From contig NZ_JMTB01000044.1 in NCBI RefSeq assembly GCF_000734965.1, positions 28,681-92,680 on the forward strand: 64,000 nucleotides of DNA, written 5' to 3'. Shown piece after piece: positions 45,716 to 54,379 of this stretch. The translations under genes were made by a program, and so were the position numbers. The DNA comes from Trabulsiella guamensis ATCC 49490 (GTDB lineage Bacteria; Pseudomonadota; Gammaproteobacteria; Enterobacterales; Enterobacteriaceae). Each line of letters starts with the position of its first letter. The first letter of the stretch is position 1. The notes beneath the pieces were generated by a model, which had not been told where the DNA came from, searched no databases, and was given only the letters and a program-made list of their open reading frames with translations.

Positions 45716-46222
45716 TTATGCAAGACCGACAATCGCCCGGAACGGTGCAAGGAAATCTTCCTGACCAAGGTTAACAACGCTGCCATCACTGGCAACTTCC
45801 CAGCAGATACGCCCGTTGATGGTCTTTTTCTTGCGACGGCAGGAAAAATTAATCACGGTCTGGGAAAGTTCACCCATCTTGGTATTGCTGTCTTCAATAC
45901 TGCTGATTTCACCAACCCATTCTGACTTCACTTTAAATTGCGTGCCGTCCTCGTCACGGTAACCTTCATCAACAGTAACCGCGCAGTTTTTCCCGGCCTG
46001 AAGGCCGTACATGGCAAGCACTTCCTGACGACAGCCCTTGATTGTCAGGCTTGCCGTCATGGCCTCAATGCCGGTTGACACCTCCCGTTCAACGAACGAA
46101 CCTCCACGGGTTTTTTCCATCATCTTTTTAGGTGCCGGATCTGCCACGTCTTCAAGTGTCAGATACAACGGCACCCCCTGAATTACGGCGCGCTGCGCCA
46201 TGCGGGTTAATACTCCGGCCAT
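45716..46222 (-). CDS. major tail tube protein, P2 FII-like
   Basis: A 168-residue subunit of the rigid inner tube. Typical tube family text: ALTIKG-like TASLTIKGCRQEVLAMYGLQ and EWVGEISSIEDSNTKMGELS. Its start overlaps the sheath stop by 1 bp, so sheath and tube are made together. Confidence 0.9.
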   Translation of the reverse strand: MAGVLTRMAQRAVIQGVPLYLTLEDVADPAPKKMMEKTRGGSFVEREVSTGIEAMTASLTIKGCRQEVLAMYGLQAGKNCAVTVDEGYRDEDGTQFKVKSEWVGEISSIEDSNTKMGELSQTVINFSCRRKKKTINGRICWEVASDGSVVNLGQEDFLAPFRAIVGLA

Positions 46223-47664
46223 TACAGGATGCTCTCCAGGAAGGATTTAACAATGCCGGTATCTTCTGACAGATGATACACGACGTGTTCGTTCGGGCTG
46301 TACCCGGCGTAGTTAATCGCAATGTGCCATTCGCCATTGCGGTAGTTGTCGACCGTGTTCAGCGTCGGATGCAGATAAACCTTCGCCCCGATCAGTGCTT
46401 CTTCGGTTGCCAGACCGGAAAGCCAGTCGTTGATCAGATTAATGCGCTGTTCCATGAAGGTTTTAGTCAGGTTTTCCGCCATCCCCGGCTCTGTCGTATC
46501 AAGCAGCTTGCGGATGATGGTATGTTCAAGACCGACCTGAGACACAAAGCGACCGGAAACCGTACGGTTACCAATCAGGGAATAGCCCCCCATGGATGTG
46601 CGGGCGAAGTAGCTCACACCATACCGGTTCAGCATGTCACCGCCGGTTGTTCTGTCGAGCAGATTGTAGTCAATATGGCGCTGAAGCCCGGCAATGTTCA
46701 CGCCCATACGCCCTTTTCCAGGCGATTCCCACGGTTTCACACGGGCAAAACAGGCAAGTGCCTGTGCGGATGCTGAGCCATAAATGTAATCCGCCTCAGC
46801 CTGGCTCCAGATTTTAACCATCGGGTCAACGAGGTAGAACTGATCATAGCCGGTACCGGTAACAGCCATTGACTCAGACAAGGCAATGGCATCCTGATCG
46901 TTGGTGGATGGCCCGTCGCCAACCGGGATGGCGAAGATTTTTGCCCCCAGCGCGGCAAGCGCATCATGCACAGGCTTCTGACTGAATCCCGGAGCGCTGA
47001 TGTGTGTCAGCGATTCCTGCGTATTTTTCAGTGCCTGCATGCCAGTGATACGCCCCGTTGCCGGATCCACGCCGCCAATAATATTGGCTACGGTGGTGGA
47101 GCTGACCAGCGTTTTGCCGTTGATGGTCACAACCATTTCTGCTGTAAAATCAGCGGCTGTGATGCCTGATACGCCTGACAAAACCAGTGTATCCTCATCA
47201 CTGACGGTAAAGCTCACAACATCAGCGGTTTTGCTGTCAACCGTGACACTCCATCCCGTGGTGTCTGTGACACTGGTCGTAAGGGTGCTGTCCTTTAAGA
47301 CAACGCTGACCGTTCCTGTGCCAGCGTCGTCAGTGGCTGAAACCACGACACCAGTGTAATCGTGGTCTTCCGGTGCGTCAGAACCTTCCGGTACCACCAC
47401 GGCATAGATGGCAACAGACGCCAGTTGCTGAATGGCGGCAATCGCCGGATACAGTGTACCGGCCTCAGCACCCGTTGGATCCAGTGCGGCCAGTTGTGAC
47501 GGGTTAGCAATACGATACGGTTTGTTGAGGGGAATTAACGGATCAATATTGGGTGCGGTACCGACAAGACCAAAGACGGTTGCACCAGCAGGCCCCATCG
47601 GCTGCGGTGCCTTTTTGCTCTCAATGGTCGCCCCGTTGTGGACAAAACTCTGAATTTCTGGCAC
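46222..47664 (-). CDS. contractile tail sheath protein, P2 FI-like
   Basis: A 480-residue sheath subunit that contracts to drive the tube through the envelope. The family start (PEIQSFVHNG, GLVGTAPN) and the C-terminal part (NRTVSGRFVSQVGLEHTIIRKLLDTTEPGM) are conserved. Relative to P2 FI (396 residues) there is an extra stretch of about 95 residues at roughly 96-190. It is Val/Thr/Ser/Asp-rich with a beta-sandwich look, and comes just before the conserved NIIGGVDPATG. This probably forms an extra surface domain. Confidence 0.9.
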   Translation of the reverse strand: MPEIQSFVHNGATIESKKAPQPMGPAGATVFGLVGTAPNIDPLIPLNKPYRIANPSQLAALDPTGAEAGTLYPAIAAIQQLASVAIYAVVVPEGSDAPEDHDYTGVVVSATDDAGTGTVSVVLKDSTLTTSVTDTTGWSVTVDSKTADVVSFTVSDEDTLVLSGVSGITAADFTAEMVVTINGKTLVSSTTVANIIGGVDPATGRITGMQALKNTQESLTHISAPGFSQKPVHDALAALGAKIFAIPVGDGPSTNDQDAIALSESMAVTGTGYDQFYLVDPMVKIWSQAEADYIYGSASAQALACFARVKPWESPGKGRMGVNIAGLQRHIDYNLLDRTTGGDMLNRYGVSYFARTSMGGYSLIGNRTVSGRFVSQVGLEHTIIRKLLDTTEPGMAENLTKTFMEQRINLINDWLSGLATEEALIGAKVYLHPTLNTVDNYRNGEWHIAINYAGYSPNEHVVYHLSEDTGIVKSFLESIL

Positions 47665-47674
47665 AGGATGCTCC

Positions 47675-47857
47675 TTACTGGCGTTTTTTGCGGGTTGCTG
47701 CGGCGGTGGTCTCCGCGTCAGCAGGTTTAATGTGACCGTTCAGCAGTAAAATCTTCGCCTGCCGCTCTGTCAGCTCAATACGGGTTCCGGCATCAAGCCA
47801 GTGACCGGTTCCGGGATGTTCGACCCCGATCGTCACAATGTATTTCTTGCGATCCAT
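47675..47857 (-). CDS. small phage protein between sheath and fibre-assembly genes
   Basis: A 60-residue protein from ATG 47857, with GGAGA six bases upstream; the longer frame to 47938 lacks an SD and overlaps the fibre-assembly gene. It begins DRKKYIVTIGVEHPGTGHWL and ends with a Lys/Arg tail (AAATRKKRQ). Small proteins of this sort commonly precede the sheath gene in Mu-like and P2-like phages; its function is unknown. Confidence 0.7.
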   Translation of the reverse strand: MDRKKYIVTIGVEHPGTGHWLDAGTRIELTERQAKILLLNGHIKPADAETTAAATRKKRQ

Positions 47858-47913
47858 AATTTCTCCGGGCATAAAAAAAGCGGCCTGATGGCCGCTGCTG
47901 ATAGAATTATCAC

Positions 47914-48519
47914 TCAGATGACGGGGTGGGAAGGCCACACCAGATCAGGCGCGACGGCAACATCAACCGCCCTTACGTCCTCCATGTACTGCCGCCACGC
48001 AATCAGTTTCAGCCGGTTTTCATCAGTGATGGTGCCCAGCAACAAATCTGTCTGCCAGAGGCTGATCGTCTCCTGAGCCGCTGACAGTAACGTTGCTTTC
48101 TGCTGTTCTGCAACCGCCACGTCTGCCGCATGCTGTGCTGCGGTATCCGTCACCCAGGCGCTGCCATCCCATTTGTCATAGATAGTGAGCGGGGCCTGCG
48201 TGGTGACGTCTTCTGAATAGTCGCCCGGCAGGCTGACAACGAATGCCTGTCCCGTGGATTTCAGATACACGGTGTCGCCACGGTGATCCGGAACAAGCTG
48301 CCAGGCGGTGTTCTCTGCATTTCTGACAATTGCAAAACCTGCTTTTGCATCAGGTGGTGCATCCGTGCAGGTGTCCGCCGGAATGCCAACACCTTCAGCG
48401 AGGTACTCTGTCGCAGGTGAAATATATTCCGTGGTCGCTTTGTGAAACCGGTATACAGTGATGTTACCTGGTGTAGTTGCAAGACCGTTTTTCCCTATAA
48501 CTGCATCTGTCGTATTCAT
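47914..48519 (-). CDS. tail fibre assembly protein (Tfa)
   Basis: A 201-residue Tfa-family chaperone that trimerises the fibre tip and often stays attached. Family marks: the Pro/Asp-rich middle (PPDAKAGFAIVRN, WDGSAWVTD) and the C-terminal LIAWRQYMEDVRAVDV. It overlaps the fibre stop by 1 bp. Tfa and fibre tip usually move together between phages, so this pair probably sets host range. Confidence 0.88.
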   Translation of the reverse strand: MNTTDAVIGKNGLATTPGNITVYRFHKATTEYISPATEYLAEGVGIPADTCTDAPPDAKAGFAIVRNAENTAWQLVPDHRGDTVYLKSTGQAFVVSLPGDYSEDVTTQAPLTIYDKWDGSAWVTDTAAQHAADVAVAEQQKATLLSAAQETISLWQTDLLLGTITDENRLKLIAWRQYMEDVRAVDVAVAPDLVWPSHPVI

Positions 48520-49502
48520 TATTCCGCTCTCACAATATAGTTAAACGCCACGTTACGCGGTCGTGCGCGTACTGCATCATTGACAGTAGCCAGGCCGGTT
48601 GTCACCGAAGATGTGATGGTGGTGGCTAACAATATATCGATTTGATTCATTGCATCCCCGTCAAAAGGCTCCGCCGGAGAGTCACTGTTGCTTCTTAACA
48701 CCCCCATGACAGTTGCCGCAGTACCTGAACCATACAATGAACAGGTCACAATGGTTCCATCCTGCTGGCTCAGAATGCCGCGATCAGTATCAATATTGCG
48801 ACCGTCATCCCAGCCACGGATAAATTCCGCGCGCAGATCCGGCAACTGCCCTGACGGATAGGCCGCACCGAGGATCGGATACAGCGTTTTGCTGAAGGTC
48901 GCACCGTTACATTTCAGCCATCCCGTGGGAGGTGTTTCTGTCGGCCAGGGGAGCGGAACACCTGTCGGAATATGCTTTCTTAATGTGGCGATGGTAACGT
49001 ACTGAGGATGTGCGTCCGGGTCGGCAATGTGCTCTGCCAGCGCCATATCAATATATCCCTTGGTGGCAAGGATCGCAGAATCATCGACCGTCAGCGTGAC
49101 ATTGGCACCATCAGAAAAAATGATACTTACGCTGAATACCATTGTCCCTGCCGCGCCCTCTGCCGCCACGACTTTGTATTGCGGTGGTAGCGAGCAGACT
49201 GCTATTAACGTGCCGTCATCAGCTTTAAGTCCCAGTTCACGACACCAGAACGGGCCAACTTCCGCAGGAAGTACAACTTCGGCCACCAGAACTGACGGAT
49301 TACTGCTGTCCTGAGTCAGGCTGTTCAGTTGCCCGGTATACACCGTATTAACAAGATCTGTTTGTTCGGGAACAGGCTGCGGCGTCGTACCGTTGCCATC
49401 TCCGATCACGACAGTGTTAATATTTAAGGGCTGTCCGGTTTCGACAGAATGCGCACAGGCAGCCGCACCCGCCGCCGTCAAAATCCCGTAAAATTCACTC
49501 AT
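48519..49502 (-). CDS. tail fibre protein, short P2 gpH-like
   Basis: A 327-residue fibre. The N-terminal base-attachment domain (MSEFYGILTAAGAAACAHSV, about 1-150) is of the DUF3751/P2 H type. A phage tail-collar domain (PLPWPTETPPTGWLKCNG) and the closing ARPRNVAFNYIVRAE follow. At about half the P2 H length (669) it lacks most of the repetitive shaft. It overlaps gene I by 4 bp and is followed by tfa. No DNA invertase or duplicate tip sequence is seen nearby. Confidence 0.88.
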   Translation of the reverse strand: MSEFYGILTAAGAAACAHSVETGQPLNINTVVIGDGNGTTPQPVPEQTDLVNTVYTGQLNSLTQDSSNPSVLVAEVVLPAEVGPFWCRELGLKADDGTLIAVCSLPPQYKVVAAEGAAGTMVFSVSIIFSDGANVTLTVDDSAILATKGYIDMALAEHIADPDAHPQYVTIATLRKHIPTGVPLPWPTETPPTGWLKCNGATFSKTLYPILGAAYPSGQLPDLRAEFIRGWDDGRNIDTDRGILSQQDGTIVTCSLYGSGTAATVMGVLRSNSDSPAEPFDGDAMNQIDILLATTITSSVTTGLATVNDAVRARPRNVAFNYIVRAE

Positions 49503-50116
49503 GTTGTCTCCAGAAAAGGAATATCAATCCGGGTTACCGCATACGTTATGCATCCCGTCGCCAGCGGTGCAGTCAGTACCGATGCCGGATAAGGTTTCGT
49601 GCCGACATTAATTTTTGCTTCACTGACCGCCGCAACGCCGGTATAAATCGCAACATTGCTCTTTCTCACAAGCTTCAGATCAGCAACATCACGCTCTGCC
49701 TTATAGGCATTAATACGCGCCATTACGCGTAAAGCTGTTGTTTCATCAAGCGGCTGATCCTGTAACATAGCGTCTACACTGAGTTCATAGGGTCCGCTAC
49801 GCGTGACTCTGACATCAATCCCCAGCGCGGCAAGTGCATCCCTGATCCCCTGACGGGTACAGGCATGAGACTGAATGACCAGGCCATTCGCCACTGTTTC
49901 ACGCACGGCGCTTTCGGCATCATCCTCCGCCCAGTCAAGAACACCTTTTTCAATAGCCAGTGCCGGAAGATACTGTGACGGTGTTTTGTACGGAAAAAGC
50001 AACGTCCGGTATGGTGCTTCCGCTTCAATTATCCCCATGTACCTGTCTAACAGGCTCTCAAGCGCATGTTGCAGACCTGATCGGTTGTCAGGCTGGATAC
50101 TGACGTCAGAGGTCAT
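49499..50116 (-). CDS. baseplate wedge protein I, P2-like
   Basis: A 205-residue P2 gpI-family baseplate protein. YLPALAIEKGVLDWAEDD is the family core (LPWLAWALSVDEW-type motif). It overlaps J by 11 bp and the fibre gene by 4 bp, in the conserved V-W-J-I order. Confidence 0.88.
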   Translation of the reverse strand: MTSDVSIQPDNRSGLQHALESLLDRYMGIIEAEAPYRTLLFPYKTPSQYLPALAIEKGVLDWAEDDAESAVRETVANGLVIQSHACTRQGIRDALAALGIDVRVTRSGPYELSVDAMLQDQPLDETTALRVMARINAYKAERDVADLKLVRKSNVAIYTGVAAVSEAKINVGTKPYPASVLTAPLATGCITYAVTRIDIPFLETT

Positions 50117-51113
50117 AGATCACCTCAAGTTCAATCCCTGTGCAGTAAGGTGCCTGAGTGTGGTCAGCCACCACCGAAACCTGCGGTTCATGCAGATCCA
50201 CGCTGGTGACGGTCTGCGGTTTCTGTAACAGGTAGTAGAGCATGGAGATATCAATACGCCCCTCAAGCCGCATGGCGTTTCGCGTGTACACATCAAGCGC
50301 ATCCCTGATAGCTTCCGCGTCAATCAGTCCGTCCGGCGTATTCTTGCCGTGAAGGGTGGCATGCACTGTATATTCAAGCGGTTGACCAGGATACACGGTG
50401 ATAATGTCTGTCTCCAGCGCCACATCATCCCTTGTCAGATACTGTTGCGCTGCGGCAACCAGCTCAGTACCAGGAACACCGTTGTCTGCTTCGCGCGACA
50501 AAATCCAGATCCCGACTTTCCCGGTACCAGGTTCAAGCACTCTGGCACTCGCATCCCGGACTTTTGCAGCCTGAGTGCTGTCCGGGAACCGGTATGTCAG
50601 TGTGACAACGCCAGCCTCTTCAGAATCGATGGTGACATGCGGCTTTTCGCCAAGCGTCATCGCGTGAAAACGATACGCTGTCCGGCTTCCGGTCGTTGCA
50701 AACCCGTAGGGGGCCAGCAGTGAGCGAAAACGCAGATCGTCATCACTTTCCATTTCAGGCGATATTGGTGGAATGGCATCCGGATCACCGGCGGTTATCA
50801 CCTGCCGTTTAATACCGGCATCTGCGGCGCGGGCATCCAGATTTGAGCCTTCCGCCCACAACAACAACATTTGCAGCATCTGCCAGTTTGCACGCCGCTC
50901 GCGGGTCGTGATGACCTGAGACATTGCCTGTAACAATACCGTCAGCATTTCAGCATTGTTTTCAAGCGTCGCAACCACGCCAGCAGCATCCGCAGGCCGG
51001 AGACGGGTAACTTCATCAATCAGCGCCTGTTTGAGTTCAGGCAGTCGTGCCGTTGCGCCAGTGACAACTAACGCATCGGGTACGGGAAGTCGGTCTGTCA
51101 GTGGATTAAACAT
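50106..51113 (-). CDS. baseplate J-like protein
   Basis: A 335-residue baseplate wedge protein (P2 gpJ). Its conserved pieces include ADAAGVVATLENNAEML, RSLLAPYGFATTGSRTAYRFHA and the VTSVDLHEPQ end region. J and W form wedge arms of the contractile baseplate. It overlaps W by 8 bp. Confidence 0.9.
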   Translation of the reverse strand: MFNPLTDRLPVPDALVVTGATARLPELKQALIDEVTRLRPADAAGVVATLENNAEMLTVLLQAMSQVITTRERRANWQMLQMLLLWAEGSNLDARAADAGIKRQVITAGDPDAIPPISPEMESDDDLRFRSLLAPYGFATTGSRTAYRFHAMTLGEKPHVTIDSEEAGVVTLTYRFPDSTQAAKVRDASARVLEPGTGKVGIWILSREADNGVPGTELVAAAQQYLTRDDVALETDIITVYPGQPLEYTVHATLHGKNTPDGLIDAEAIRDALDVYTRNAMRLEGRIDISMLYYLLQKPQTVTSVDLHEPQVSVVADHTQAPYCTGIELEVIYDL

Positions 51114-51444
51114 TCAGGGGTACGCTCACTGTTTCAGTTTTACCGTTAAACACACCAACGAACTCCATCACACACCCGGCTTCACGCGGATGAATATTGA
51201 TTTTGCTGCATTCAAAGTCCAGCAGGCCATTCACCGGCTCTGTCAGTGCATCACTGGCCGCAGATTTCATCAGAAGCGCAGTGGTTGGTGTGATATTTGC
51301 GGAGTAGTATTTCAGTACGTCAGAACCAAAATCACGCAGTCTGTTTCTGGCACCTTTCGGCGTGGTCATTACCTGTCCGAGCCGGGAAATGAGCTGTTCT
51401 GTATCACTGACTGCCCGCCCGGTTCGTCTGTCCATACCAATCAT
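51106..51444 (-). CDS. baseplate assembly protein W (gp25-like)
   Basis: A 112-residue protein of the GPW/gp25 family that nucleates sheath polymerisation on the baseplate. It carries MIGMDRRTGRAV at the N-terminus, the TTPKGARNRLRDFGSDV core and the conserved acidic EPVNGLLDF segment. It overlaps V by 1 bp. Confidence 0.9.
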   Translation of the reverse strand: MIGMDRRTGRAVSDTEQLISRLGQVMTTPKGARNRLRDFGSDVLKYYSANITPTTALLMKSAASDALTEPVNGLLDFECSKINIHPREAGCVMEFVGVFNGKTETVSVPLNV

Positions 51445-52031
51445 TAGCCCCCCTGTTTCTGGTTAGCCGCACCGGTCTGGCCGCCACTGTCGCCGGGGTG
51501 GTTGTGCCCGTCATAAATACGACGATCTTCTGACATCCGGCGAACCTTATCAGCCATCTCACCATCGCTATTTTTTACTTCCGGCGTGTCAACATATTCC
51601 ACACCGCCTGCGGCGTGGATCGTCATTTTTCCGCTGGTCACATCAATCCTGCTGTAGGCTTTCTCGCCGTATTTAAAAACCACTTCATCGGAATTTTCTG
51701 TCGGAAACGGAAACTGATCAGAAAACAACCCCGTCAGTGCGACACAACTCTGAAAATCGTCACCAGTACCAAAATTCAGGACAATGACGATCTCACCAGG
51801 CGACGGACACCGGTATACCGAGGTGACACCAGCACCCGGTACGAGAAACTGAATAGGTGGGGTGGTATTTTCGCCAATCTGTACCACAACACGTTTCCCG
51901 CCTGGCGCGGATTTAACAACACCCTTGCAGATCAGATTATTTCCCTGCCTGCGGTTGTCTTCTGCCGCTTCCTGAAGTTCAGCCAGTGACTCCTCCACTG
52001 GAGCCAGCATCATTTTCATCAGTGTTTTCAT
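51444..52031 (-). CDS. baseplate spike protein V, P2-like
   Basis: Trimeric cell-puncturing spike, 195 residues from ATG 52031 with AAGGAAAC eight bases upstream; longer frames run through the preceding gene. N-terminal OB-fold (about 35-110), beta-helix stalk and a C-terminal tip with HNHPGDSGG, whose HxH motif binds iron at the apex in P2 gpV. Its 5' end lies inside the upstream gene by 53 bp. Confidence 0.9.
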   Translation of the reverse strand: MKTLMKMMLAPVEESLAELQEAAEDNRRQGNNLICKGVVKSAPGGKRVVVQIGENTTPPIQFLVPGAGVTSVYRCPSPGEIVIVLNFGTGDDFQSCVALTGLFSDQFPFPTENSDEVVFKYGEKAYSRIDVTSGKMTIHAAGGVEYVDTPEVKNSDGEMADKVRRMSEDRRIYDGHNHPGDSGGQTGAANQKQGG

Positions 52032-52572
52032 CGTCTGTTTCCTTCGGCCAGATCTGCGAATATTCACCTTTATCGTCAGCATCCACCGGATTAACCGCCA
52101 GCCAGATACTCCCCCGCAGTTCATCATCAGAAAAATAGTCTTTACCGAGGAAAAGAGGTTGTATCCACTGGACACCACGTACAACAACACCGTCAAAACC
52201 AAACAGATAGCCGGTATCGCCACTCACCTGAATTTCAGGAGCGCCGATACATTTCGGGTCAATGCCAAACCGGTTGTTGTCTATGACGCGTTCAACTTCC
52301 GCAGCCAGGTCAATGGCGGTAAGCGTCGCTTTCTGATGTGAGACGGGGATCAGGCAATGCGCCGTTATAATAACCCGGTGAGTGTACCGCCCTGTCGCCT
52401 GGCGGGTACCGGGATGTGAGTCTTCTATTTGTACGACAATTGAGGGTTTTGTTACCTCAGTACGCCAGATGTCATCATAGTCGACAATATCAAGTGATGA
52501 CACGATCCTGCTTCGCAGTGTATCAACAACACACGAACAGAATTCACCGGGAGTTCCAATCAGCACACCCAT
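51979..52572 (-). CDS. putative tail terminator/completion protein
   Basis: A 197-residue protein starting at ATG 52572, whose first base is shared with the stop of the upstream gene (TAATG); a GTG two codons earlier is also possible. It has a mixed alpha/beta body and an acidic C-terminal tail (DADDKGEYSQIWPKETDDEN). Position between the gpZ-like protein and the spike is where tail-terminator (Mu gp37 or lambda U type) genes lie. I do not recognise the family firmly. Confidence 0.5.
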   Translation of the reverse strand: MGVLIGTPGEFCSCVVDTLRSRIVSSLDIVDYDDIWRTEVTKPSIVVQIEDSHPGTRQATGRYTHRVIITAHCLIPVSHQKATLTAIDLAAEVERVIDNNRFGIDPKCIGAPEIQVSGDTGYLFGFDGVVVRGVQWIQPLFLGKDYFSDDELRGSIWLAVNPVDADDKGEYSQIWPKETDDENTDENDAGSSGGVTG

Positions 52573-53189
52573 TACCACACCTCGATGTTACGTTCTGCCG
52601 CTGCCAGATTTTGATCTTTTCCGCGCCAGAAATCTTTCCAGGCATCGGAACTGACCCGTGCACGGAGATCTGTTTCAAAATGGCGAAGAAAAATATCCGG
52701 AATCCGCTCAAAAAGCTCATCTTCAAGCGCAATGGTCATTTCGTCTGAGATGGGTACAGTTACATTAACAACCGGAAAAGCGCTTTTCCCGAGGCGCTGC
52801 ATCACCTTACGTTTACCGCGAATAATGGCAACAAATGCGCGTTCATAATATGTCCCGCGAATCATCAGACCACCGCGTACACGACGAACACCACCGCTGA
52901 ACATGCCAGGATCAAGGTTATTCAGGCCAAACCAGAACTTCATTTCTGACGCATCAGCCGTGGTTGCCTTAAGATGAGACTGAATACGGCGCTTAAGGCG
53001 CTTCTGGACACCGGATGCCAGCTTCAGTTTCTGTTGCATCATGCGGGTAGCCTGCTGCATAACCGTTGCTTCCGTGCGGCGTCTTGCACGATGGAAGGCC
53101 AGTTTAATGACACCGGAAGAAACATCGGCAAACATCGCCACAATGCGGTTAAGCTCATCTTCATCGAGCTGCATATAAAGGCTACTCAT
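52572..53189 (-). CDS. minor tail protein Z-like, tail completion
   Basis: A 205-residue basic protein resembling lambda gpZ (FHRARRRTEATVMQQATRMMQQKLKL near the start, then RGTYYERAFVAIIRGKRKVM). gpZ acts late in tail completion and DNA positioning in lambda. It marks the switch from lambda-type head genes to the P2-type tail and overlaps the FII-like gene by 8 bp. Confidence 0.72.
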   Translation of the reverse strand: MSSLYMQLDEDELNRIVAMFADVSSGVIKLAFHRARRRTEATVMQQATRMMQQKLKLASGVQKRLKRRIQSHLKATTADASEMKFWFGLNNLDPGMFSGGVRRVRGGLMIRGTYYERAFVAIIRGKRKVMQRLGKSAFPVVNVTVPISDEMTIALEDELFERIPDIFLRHFETDLRARVSSDAWKDFWRGKDQNLAAAERNIEVW

Positions 53190-53577
53190 CTTTCAGGAAC
53201 CTCTCGCCGCCACCGGCAGGAAGCTGATCGCCCCCTTTTACTGTCAGGACGATGAGCGTGGTAGTGGCATCAGGATACAGAACACCACCGACCGCTTTTT
53301 CTCCCTGTGGCGTATTCACCACAGCACCGGCAATCAGGTTACGATCGATACGCTGGCCGAGCACAGTCAGCGCGCCATGTTCCAGTGATACATCAATTGT
53401 TCTGGGGCTGGCGACGTCTTTTTTACCCGGCGCTGACGCCAGTTCAGTATCATAGATAGCCTTAATATTCAGAATATCCCCGGTTCTTAACACCAGTCCG
53501 AACGGAGATGACATGCATTCCATGATGGCAGCATCAGCAGAAGCTATAGCGCTGTCGAAAACATTATTGAATTCCAC
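53182..53577 (-). CDS. head-tail attachment protein, lambda FII-like
   Basis: A 131-residue connector subunit at the portal end that joins head and tail. GTG start at 53577 after CAGGA; the upstream 29 codons are not supported. The N-terminus EFNNVFDSAIASADAAIME is clearly the lambda FII type (FDNLFDAAIARADETI), followed by a beta-rich domain. It ends against the gpZ-like start. Confidence 0.8.
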   Translation of the reverse strand: MEFNNVFDSAIASADAAIMECMSSPFGLVLRTGDILNIKAIYDTELASAPGKKDVASPRTIDVSLEHGALTVLGQRIDRNLIAGAVVNTPQGEKAVGGVLYPDATTTLIVLTVKGGDQLPAGGGERFLKDE

Positions 53578-53766
53578 AAGTTCCTGCCTGGCAATGATGA
53601 AAAAAAATAAGGATCTGCCGACATCAGCCAGATCCCATGAATTAACACAACAGTTTTCCCTCATTTATAGCCACGCATTTCCGGTGCTGGCTATCAAAGT
53701 ATATAGTAACAACACGAAACACTTTCAAATGAAACTAATAAATGTCATAAAAAATTAACCCGCCTG

Positions 53767-54156
53767 TCATGCAATGACCTTTTCCCGGTGCAACGGTTCA
53801 ACAAGACTTTCAGGAATGCGCACCTGTTGCCCGGCAGTACCAATATCGACTTTAGTCACGCCATCAGCGGCATACGCACCAGCAAGATGAACACTCATGA
53901 GAAGTTTCACCAGCACCATGCCATCATGTTCAGATGGCGAAATGGCAGCAGGCTGTTGTGCGCTTTCACTGTCCGTACCCACAGGTTCACCATCATCGAC
54001 GGGTTCAGTACCTGTACCATCCAGCCCGTCAGCCTCTTCCTGCCACTCCGCTACGCGCTGCGCAACCTCGGCGGCAGTGCCTGTGGTATCCACCTGACGC
54101 CCGAGTTTTTCCGCCAGCGCCACCAGGGTGACGATGTTTTCTGCTTTTGTTGCCAT
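53767..54156 (-). CDS. DNA packaging protein, lambda gpFI-like
   Basis: A 130-residue protein from ATG 54156 after GAGGT. It has the gpFI layout: an N-terminal helical domain (TLVALAEKLGRQVDTTGTAA), an acidic linker (DGTGTEPVDDGEPVGTDSES) and a C-terminal beta domain (VSAG-like KVDIGTAGQQVRIPESL). In lambda gpFI recruits terminase-DNA to proheads. A structured leader at 54187-54273 precedes it. The 190 bp between this gene and the FII-like start (53578-53766) show no gene or hairpin. Confidence 0.82.
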   Translation of the reverse strand: MATKAENIVTLVALAEKLGRQVDTTGTAAEVAQRVAEWQEEADGLDGTGTEPVDDGEPVGTDSESAQQPAAISPSEHDGMVLVKLLMSVHLAGAYAADGVTKVDIGTAGQQVRIPESLVEPLHREKVIA

Positions 54157-54186
54157 GTTATATACCTCAAAAAAAATCGGCGGTTT

Positions 54187-54273
54187 GCCTGTAGAAAGCG
54201 AGCCTGTCACACAGAGAAACCGCACCATGAATGTTACCGCCAGCGGTAACTCTCAGGCTCGCTTTCTGAAGGC
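54187..54273 (-). ncRNA. structured leader element, copy 1
   Basis: Arms AGAAAGCGAGCCTG (54193-54206) and CAGGCTCGCTTTCT (54254-54267) are a perfect 14-bp inverted repeat, extended by GCCT/AGGC after a 2-nt mismatch. The 47-nt interior holds a perfect hairpin GTTACCGC-CA-GCGGTAAC and, on the minus strand, GCGGTTTCTCTGTG. A second copy with the same arms and the same GCGGTTTCTCTGTG lies at 63700-63792. Both precede minus-strand genes, so an mRNA leader is inferred. A T-run (eight T on the minus strand) follows about 15 nt later. Confidence 0.6.
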
Positions 54274-54281
54274 TCATGGAT

Positions 54282-54309
54282 TTAACTGGCGCGTGTGAGG
54301 CGCTATACA
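54282..54309 (+). promoter_or_regulatory. candidate promoter for the reverse-strand moron
   Basis: TTAACT (54282-54287), 16-bp spacer, TATACA (54304-54309), 70 bp before the ATG at 54380; four of six matches in each hexamer. Confidence 0.4.
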
Positions 54310-54379
54310 TGCGTGGTGCCAAACCTTCATGCAGTGATATTCTCGGTTTCTCACAACCAAGAACCGCAGGAGGTTCGAC

